21,354 nucleotides of DNA from an uncultured Clostridia bacterium (GTDB lineage: Bacteria; Bacillota; Clostridia; TANB77; CAG-508). Shown here piece after piece: positions 16,227 to 21,354 of the stretch. The stretch is taken from assembly GCA_944388615.1 (NCBI GenBank), contig CALXJL010000013.1:1-21354 (forward strand). Direction: 5' to 3'. Position 1 is the first letter of the stretch. Every line of letters begins with the position of its first letter. The notes beneath the pieces are model-generated. The model searched no databases and had not been told where the DNA came from. It worked only from the letters and a program-made list of their open reading frames with translations. A program made the translations under genes and the position numbers.

Positions 16227-17342
16227 TTATTTAAGAACTTCTTTTATTTCTCTATAAATCTTTTTTTCCACATCAAATCTAGCTATCTTTTTAGCATTAT
16301 TAGACATTTGTTGCAGTTTATTCTTATCATTTATTATACTTCTTATAGTTTTATCTAATATATCACAATTAAGATCTTTATCCAATATAATTTTAGCGGC
16401 ATCTCTAGACTCTAGGACTCTTGCATTAAATTCTTGGTGATTTTCTGTAGCATATGGGTATGGTATAAATATTGCCGGTTTTCCTAATATAGATACTTCT
16501 GTTATTGTCATTGCACCACTTCTACAAACAACCAAATCAGATGCATTCATTACTTCATCCATATTATATATGTATGGAACAATTTTAGCATTTTTCACAT
16601 TGTTCACACTAATTCCGAATTGTTCTAAATCTAATTTTACATCATCATATTGATTTATACCTACTGCCCACATTATTTGATATATATCATTTTTCTTTTC
16701 TTTTAATAAATCTTGTAACGTATTATTTATGCTCCTAGCCCCTTGACTTCCTCCAAAAAATAATACTAATGGTTTATCTTGATTTAACCCTAAAGATAAT
16801 TTTAATTTTTTCTTTTCCTCATTACTTACATTTCTAGGTTTTACACTAGTTGGAGTACCTGTAACAATAATATTATTCTTATTCTTTAATCTTGTTTTAG
16901 TATCTTCAAACCCAACAAATACTCTACTAGCCTTTTTAGAAAGAAGCTTTACAGCCATCCCTGGGAAAGCATTACTTTCATGAATTACTAGAGGAACATT
17001 CTGTTTAATAGCTGCCCTTCCAACTGCAAGAGTAATATATCCACCTGTTCCAATAACAACATCTGGCTTAAATTCTTTTATTATTTTTTCAGCTTCTGAA
17101 ACTGATTTTATAGTTCTATAAAATTTTTTCATATTTTCAAGAGAAATCTTTCTAGGTATACCAAAAGCATTTATAGTTTTCAACTTATAATTAGCTTTTG
17201 GCACTAACTCATTTTCTATCCCTCTTGTAGTTCCAATAAAAACTATTTCAGAATCAGGTTCATTCATTTTTATTTCATTAGCTATAGCAATACCTGGATT
17301 TATATGACCACCAGTTCCAGCAGCCGCAATTATAACTCTCAT
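16227..17342 (-). CDS. murG: UDP-GlcNAc:lipid I N-acetylglucosaminyltransferase
   Basis: MurG adds GlcNAc from UDP-GlcNAc to undecaprenyl-PP-MurNAc-pentapeptide (lipid I) on the inner face of the membrane, making lipid II. It is a GT-B enzyme of 371 residues. Visible motifs are the N-terminal glycine loop IIAAAGTGGHINPG, a second loop VIGTGGYITL, HESNAFPGM, the linker motif FFGGSQGAR, and the donor-site stretch CRSGAMTITEVSILGKPAIFIPYPYATENHQEFNA-type segment near residues 273-307. The ATG at 17342 gives the usual short lead into the first strand. A TTG at 17351, 4 nt after GGAG, would add three residues, and the AAGGAG spacing is awkward for both. It is the last gene of murE-mraY-ftsW-murG, 39 bp after ftsW. 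No clear terminator follows; the next gene has its own promoter. Confidence 0.97.
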   Translation of the reverse strand: MRVIIAAAGTGGHINPGIAIANEIKMNEPDSEIVFIGTTRGIENELVPKANYKLKTINAFGIPRKISLENMKKFYRTIKSVSEAEKIIKEFKPDVVIGTGGYITLAVGRAAIKQNVPLVIHESNAFPGMAVKLLSKKASRVFVGFEDTKTRLKNKNNIIVTGTPTSVKPRNVSNEEKKKLKLSLGLNQDKPLVLFFGGSQGARSINNTLQDLLKEKKNDIYQIMWAVGINQYDDVKLDLEQFGISVNNVKNAKIVPYIYNMDEVMNASDLVVCRSGAMTITEVSILGKPAIFIPYPYATENHQEFNARVLESRDAAKIILDKDLNCDILDKTIRSIINDKNKLQQMSNNAKKIARFDVEKKIYREIKEVLK

Positions 17343-17381
17343 AACTTTCAATAATCTCCTTTTCTAATAAGGTCTGTCCTG

Positions 17382-18533
17382 TTATACTTTTGATCCTGCT
17401 CGTGATATATTGAGTAGTACTCCTACACAGCATAGTAGTATTAGTAATGCTGTTCCTCCATAACTAAAGAATGGTAATGGCATTCCTGTTGCTGGCATTG
17501 ATGATGTAACAACTGCTATATTTATTATTACTTGAACTGCTACTAGTGCTGTTATTCCTGTTGCTAGTAGACTTCCAAACATATCTGGAGCTCTCATTGC
17601 AATTATTATTCCTCTCCATATAAATATTGCAAATAATATAATTACAACAGTACATCCAACAAATCCTAATTCTTCTGCTAATATTGAGAATATAAAGTCA
17701 TTATGTGGTTCTGGTATATATAAGTATTTTTGTTTACTCTCTCCTAGTCCAACTCCAAATAGACCTCCTGATCCTATTGCATATAAACTTTGTATAACTT
17801 GCCACCCTGAACCTTGTGCATCTGCCCATGGATCTAAAAATGATAAAATTCTCTGCATTCTAAATCCACCTGTATTTGTTGCCTGCATATATAAAATTGC
17901 TCCAATACCTCCTACTGCCACTACTCCTCCTGCTATATAAAAATAGATCATTCTGCATCCTGCCATTATTAACATTACTAATGTAACTAATCCTATTACC
18001 ATTGATACACTAAGGTGATTTTGAACCACAAATAATATTCCAATTGGTGGAATTAACCAAATAAGTGGTTTTACAATTCCCTTCCAAAATGATGCTAAAT
18101 CTTTTTTATGTTCTGATAAATAGCCTGCATAGAAAATAATCATTCCTATTTTTGTTATTTCAGATGGTTGTAATTGTGTAAATCCTAGATTTATCCACCT
18201 TGTAGCACCATTTACTGTTCTTCCAAGTCCTGGTATCCTTACTAATAGTAGTATCAAACATGATACAATATAAATGTACCAGTAATATTTTTTATAAAAC
18301 CTATAATCTATTTTAGATATAAATATCATTAAAACTAAACCAACTGCCGCAAGCGTAATTTGTTTAGATACATATGTATAACTACTTCCTGACTCTGCAA
18401 GAGAAGATGGTGCACTTGCAGATAAAACCATTATTATCCCTAATGCTAATAGTAATAAAACTGTAACACACAAAGTAAAATCTATTTGATTATTTAAGAA
18501 GCTAGAAATTTTTTTCGTTCTCTTTTTTTGCAT
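17382..18533 (-). CDS. ftsW: SEDS-family peptidoglycan polymerase FtsW (or SpoVE)
   Basis: SEDS proteins polymerise lipid II into glycan strands together with a class B penicillin-binding protein. The 383-residue protein has a basic N-terminus (QKKRTKK) and about ten membrane segments. It carries the family motifs NGATRWINLG (108-117), QPSEITK (122-128), PEPHNDFIFSILAEELG (274-290) with Asp279 as the expected essential acid, and the C-terminal PATGMPLPFFSYGGT. The place between mraY and murG argues for FtsW rather than RodA; in spore formers SpoVE is very similar and sits in the same cluster, so the two cannot be told apart here. AAGGGGG precedes the ATG by about 5 nt. It lies 27 bp after mraY; murD, normally between them, is missing. 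Confidence 0.92.
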   Translation of the reverse strand: MQKKRTKKISSFLNNQIDFTLCVTVLLLLALGIIMVLSASAPSSLAESGSSYTYVSKQITLAAVGLVLMIFISKIDYRFYKKYYWYIYIVSCLILLLVRIPGLGRTVNGATRWINLGFTQLQPSEITKIGMIIFYAGYLSEHKKDLASFWKGIVKPLIWLIPPIGILFVVQNHLSVSMVIGLVTLVMLIMAGCRMIYFYIAGGVVAVGGIGAILYMQATNTGGFRMQRILSFLDPWADAQGSGWQVIQSLYAIGSGGLFGVGLGESKQKYLYIPEPHNDFIFSILAEELGFVGCTVVIILFAIFIWRGIIIAMRAPDMFGSLLATGITALVAVQVIINIAVVTSSMPATGMPLPFFSYGGTALLILLCCVGVLLNISRAGSKV

Positions 18534-18560
18534 TTGTGCCCCCTTAATTAAATCATTCTA

Positions 18561-19538
18561 TTATATTGAAATTAGTGCTATAAAAGATAATATTAATGTT
18601 ATAACACCAAAAACAGTTACTATTTTACTTTCCTTCCATCCACTAAGTTCAAAGTGGTGATGTATTGGAGCCATTTTAAATATTCTTTCTCCAGTTTTTT
18701 TATAATGTCCTACTTGTAATATTACAGATAATGTTTCTATAATTGGAACAAGTGCTATTATAAGTAGAATTATTGGCATTTTTAGATACAGTGCTATTCC
18801 TGCTATTGCACCTCCTAATAAAAGTGAACCTGTATCACCCATCATTATTTTAGCTGGATGCAAATTAAATAGTAAAAATCCTAAGCAAGCTCCTATAAGT
18901 ATACTTCCGAATACTGCCACTTCTTTTACTCCTAATATAATACCTATTATAGTTAAACATGTAATTATTATTGTTGTAACACTTGTAGATAATCCATCTA
19001 TTCCATCTGTTAAATTAATTGCATTAGTTGTAGCGAGCATAACAATAATTGCAAAAGGTATGTATATCCAAATTGGCATATTAACATAGACTTTCAAGAA
19101 AGGAATATAAGTCTCTGTTCCTATATTTAAAACTTTTGTTAAATATACTGCATATACTACAGCTACTATCAATAACCCCAACATTTTAAGAGAAGGACTT
19201 AAACCTTTTGTATTTTTTAAAATAAGTTTTTTGAAATCATCTATAAATCCAACAATTCCAAATCCTACTGTAACTAGCAATAATGGTAAGATTCCCATTG
19301 CTACTTGCATTTCCTTTCCCGCATAATATTTATACATTCCTATTGCAGAAATAATAGTTGCAAGTATTATAATTATTCCTCCCATTGTTGGGGTTCCCTA
19401 CTTTTTCAAATGTGACTGTGGTCCATCATCTCTTTCTATTTGCCCAACTTTTAATCTTTTTAAAATAGGTATTATTATTACTGATAATACTACTGTAATT
19501 GCAAAAGTTAACAATAGTACTTTTACTTGAAATTCCAT
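18561..19538 (-). CDS. mraY: Phospho-MurNAc-pentapeptide transferase, interrupted by in-frame TAG at codon 47
   Basis: MraY transfers phospho-MurNAc-pentapeptide from UDP to undecaprenyl phosphate, making lipid I in the membrane. Read through the TAG, the gene runs from an ATG at 19538 (perfect AGGAGG 6-7 nt upstream) to 18561, 325 codons, normal family length. Codons 1-46 hold the first membrane helix and LKVGQIERDDGPQSHLKK; after the TAG come GTPTMGG, FIDD (98-101), NLTDGIDG (175-182), HPAKIMMGDTGS (to 238) and IHHHFE (292-297). Both sides are well conserved and in one frame, so only one codon is at fault. A product starting at the ATG at 19385 (274 residues) would lose the first helix and the DGPxSH segment and is unlikely to work. 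Possible causes are sequencing error, a recent nonsense mutation, or suppression. It lies 40 bp after murE and 27 bp before ftsW. Confidence 0.9.
19398..19400 (-). other. In-frame TAG (codon 47) inside mraY
   Basis: The codon lies between LKK and GTPTMGG, a spot where relatives carry Ser, Thr, Ala or similar residues. The next base is G. TAG is one substitution from CAG, AAG, TCG, GAG and others. No other gene in the window needs TAG read as sense. Confidence 0.9.
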
Positions 19539-19578
19539 TTTTTCCTCCTAAGTTTATCTCTTTGTAATTATTACAATT

Positions 19579-21054
19579 TTATATTTTTCCATCTATTATC
19601 TCATTAACTATGATTCTTTCATCAAAAGGATATTTAACACCATTTATCTCTTGATATGGTTCATGCCCTTTTCCCGCAAGAACTATAATATCCTTTTTAT
19701 TTGCCATTTCTATTGCTTTTTTTATTGCCTGGGTTCTATCTACAATACAAATATATTGACCTTTTGTCTTTTTTATACCACTTTCTATTTCATTTACAAT
19801 TAATTCTGGATCCTCTGTACGTGGATTATCCGATGTTATTATTGTATAATCTGCAACTCTTCCAGATATTTCACCCATTATTGCTCTTTTGCTAGAATAT
19901 CTATCTCCACCACAACCAAATACAGATATTACTCTACCTTTTGTATATGTTTTTACTGCTTGCAAAATATTTTCCAAGCTTTCTGGTGAATGTGCATAAT
20001 CTATCATGATTGTTAAATCTTTTTTATTTGGTACAAGCTCACTTCTACCTGGTACTCTGACTTCTGCTAAAGCTTCTTTTATATTTTCTGGTGAACATCC
20101 AAGTTCTCTTATAACACTTATGGCTGCCAATGCATTATATATGCTAAATCTACCCGGAATACATGTTTTTACTCTTTCATTTCTATCCGTTATTTTAACT
20201 TTAAAATCTGCATATGAATTTGTTATTGTTATATCTTTTGCAAGTAGATTACAAGAATTATCAATTCCATATGTACTTATATCACAATCTTCCACAATCC
20301 TTTGTACTTTAGCAGAATATACATCATCTGCATTAACAAAACCTTTTTTACACATTTTAAATAATTTTAATTTTGAATTATAATAATCTTCCATATTTGG
20401 ATGCTCATGTGCACTTATATGATCTTTTGAAAAGTTTGTAAATATAGCATAGTCAAATTCACATCCAGCTACTCTATTTAGTTTTAGACTTTGAGAAGAT
20501 ACTTCCATGACAACTACATCACATTTTGCTTCTGCCATATCATAAAATAGTTTTTGTAACTTGTTGCTCTCTGGTGTTGTTCTATCACTATCTTCGACCT
20601 TTTTGTCTCCAATATAAGTTGCTATAGTGCCTATTAACCCCACTTTTTTTCCTGCTTTTTCAAGTATTGCTTTTATCATATATGTTGTTGTAGTTTTCCC
20701 CTTTGTTCCTGTTACTCCTATTAATTTAAATCTTCTTGATGGATGCTTATAAAAATTTGCTGAACATATAGCTAGTGCAAATCTTGTATCAGGTGCAAGT
20801 ATAATAGTTACTTTATTTGCAACCTTTTTTAATATGCTCATATCACAACCTATTTGAGCCACGACAACAGTAGCACCATTTTCCACAGCATTTTCAATAT
20901 AATCATGTCCATCACTTGCAAACCCCTTAATCGCCACAAAAACACTATCTTGTTTTACTTCTTTAGAGTTACATTCAATTGATGAAATGTCTATATCTAA
21001 ATTTCCTTTTACTTTTAATCCTTCAATTCCTACTAATACACTTTTTAAATTCAT
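19579..21054 (-). CDS. murE: UDP-MurNAc-L-Ala-D-Glu:meso-diaminopimelate ligase
   Basis: MurE adds the third stem-peptide residue to UDP-MurNAc-L-Ala-D-Glu in the cytoplasm, using ATP. The 491-residue protein has all Mur ligase domains. The N-terminal domain binds the UDP (IECNSKEV, FVAIKGFASDGHDYIENA), the central ATPase has VTGTKGKTTTT (114-124) and the expected carbamylated lysine at 228 (YYNSKLKLF), and the C-terminal domain has DYAHSPESLE (352-361), GCGGDR and DNPRTEDP (409-416). The Arg in DNPR is the signature for meso-DAP rather than Lys, so this cell wall is probably of DAP type. AAGGAG lies 8 nt before the ATG. It is the first gene of the cluster and is followed directly by mraY; murF, the usual next gene, is absent. 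Confidence 0.97.
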   Translation of the reverse strand: MNLKSVLVGIEGLKVKGNLDIDISSIECNSKEVKQDSVFVAIKGFASDGHDYIENAVENGATVVVAQIGCDMSILKKVANKVTIILAPDTRFALAICSANFYKHPSRRFKLIGVTGTKGKTTTTYMIKAILEKAGKKVGLIGTIATYIGDKKVEDSDRTTPESNKLQKLFYDMAEAKCDVVVMEVSSQSLKLNRVAGCEFDYAIFTNFSKDHISAHEHPNMEDYYNSKLKLFKMCKKGFVNADDVYSAKVQRIVEDCDISTYGIDNSCNLLAKDITITNSYADFKVKITDRNERVKTCIPGRFSIYNALAAISVIRELGCSPENIKEALAEVRVPGRSELVPNKKDLTIMIDYAHSPESLENILQAVKTYTKGRVISVFGCGGDRYSSKRAIMGEISGRVADYTIITSDNPRTEDPELIVNEIESGIKKTKGQYICIVDRTQAIKKAIEMANKKDIIVLAGKGHEPYQEINGVKYPFDERIIVNEIIDGKI

Positions 21055-21132
21055 GTAAAACTCTCCTTGTCATTTTTTGTTTATTCCACTTAATTCAATA
21101 ATATGTATAATTTAAGTCTTATATTCCAAGTT

Positions 21133-21161
21133 ATTATATATCTAATTCTTTTTTTTGTAAA
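21133..21161 (-). promoter_or_regulatory. Sigma-A promoter of the murE-mraY-ftsW-murG cluster
   Basis: TTTACA (21156-21161, one change from consensus), a 17-bp spacer beginning with an A run, and a perfect TATAAT (21133-21138) on the minus strand. The predicted start near 21126 gives a leader of about 72 nt before murE. Confidence 0.72.
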
Positions 21162-21172
21162 TAGCAGATACG

Positions 21173-21213
21173 ACAAATGTCCAATTAGGCTATGTACCTA
21201 ATTGGACATTTGT
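21173..21213. terminator. 17-bp perfect hairpin after the surface protein gene
   Basis: A perfect 17-bp dyad (21173-21189 with 21197-21213) with a 7-nt loop begins the base after the TAA at 21214. Its place suggests a terminator for the surface protein gene, but on the minus strand no U tract follows. The T-rich run (TTATACTTTTTT) is on the other side and would suit plus-strand transcription. It may be a terminator that works without a U tract, a barrier between units, or an mRNA 3'-end stabiliser. Confidence 0.55.
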
Positions 21214-21354
21214 TTATACTTTTTTGTATTTAATTATCATTACAACTGCATAACTTAATAATCCTATTCCTATAGCTATAATTAGTACGCTTTTACCAGC
21301 ATCTGGTAATGCCCCAGTTGCTTTTTTTGTATCATTTTTTTGTCCTGATGTACT
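21214..21354 (-). CDS. C-terminal end of a cell-wall-anchored surface protein with LPDAG sorting signal (5' end outside window)
   Basis: Only the last 46 codons are inside the window. They read as a polar, Lys/Thr-rich approach (SGQKNDTKKATGA), the pentapeptide LPDAG, a hydrophobic stretch of about 19 residues (VLIIAIGIGLLSYAVVMII) and a short basic tail KYKKV. This is the standard layout of a sortase substrate; the family motif is LPxTG, and Ala in place of Thr is a known type of variant. The protein would be cut between the fourth and fifth motif residues and joined to peptidoglycan. The body of the protein is not visible, so its role is unknown. The stop is TAA, touching a 17-bp hairpin. 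It is probably a separate transcription unit from murE. Confidence 0.85.
   Translation of the reverse strand, partial: STSGQKNDTKKATGALPDAGKSVLIIAIGIGLLSYAVVMIIKYKKV

Noticed and set aside
18561..19385. mraY starting at the ATG at 19385 as the true gene
   Set aside because: It lacks a good ribosome binding site and loses the conserved first helix and DDGPxSH; the upstream ATG at 19538 has a perfect AGGAGG and conserved sequence in the same frame.
1..21354. Reassigned genetic code with TAG as sense throughout
   Set aside because: Only one conserved gene contains an internal TAG, and one gene seems to end at TAG; a recoded AT-rich genome should show several more in 21 kb.

Overview
The window reads as a piece of chromosome from an AT-rich, low-GC Gram-positive bacterium. 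An uncultured member of the Clostridia is the best guess. The clues are the clostridial-type long S12, a folate/FAD-type TrmFO, a meso-diaminopimelate-type MurE, strong AGGAGG ribosome binding sites, almost exclusive use of TAA stops and an LPxTG-like cell-wall sorting signal. Every supported gene lies on the minus strand, so transcription runs from high to low coordinates. I saw no tRNA, rRNA, CRISPR array, phage or IS gene.

Layout in transcription order (right to left). (1) 21214-21354: the 3' end of a wall-anchored surface protein gene, followed at once by a 17-bp perfect hairpin. (2) 21161-16227: a peptidoglycan precursor and division cluster murE-mraY-ftsW-murG behind a good sigma-A promoter; murF and murD are not present. 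mraY is interrupted at codon 47 by an in-frame TAG. (3) 16224-15690: a small unrecognised gene with its own strong promoter, three Spo0A-box-like sites upstream and a strong terminator. (4) 15649-13478: topA with its own promoter and terminator. (5) 13476-7509: a three-gene operon encoding a SWIM/SNF2 helicase, a membrane-anchored SGNH hydrolase and TrmFO. (6) 7502-2897: two paralogous genes for large charged coiled-coil proteins of a family I do not recognise. Each has a TTGAAA-N17-TAAAAT promoter. The second carries a 24-bp tandem repeat and is split by a frameshift. (7) 2848-1: the str operon rpsL-rpsG-fusA, with a consensus promoter, a dyad over the transcription start and a structured rpsL-rpsG spacer. 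fusA runs off the left edge.

How the parts fit: regions 2 and 7 are core growth functions (wall precursor synthesis with septal polymerisation, and translation). Regions 4 and 5 cover DNA topology and remodelling plus tRNA m5U54 modification. Region 6 is the accessory part and the best candidate for something undescribed. The two sequence anomalies that most deserve checking are the TAG in mraY, an essential gene, and the frameshift in the coiled-coil gene. Both could be sequencing or assembly errors, real lesions or recoding, and the window alone cannot decide.
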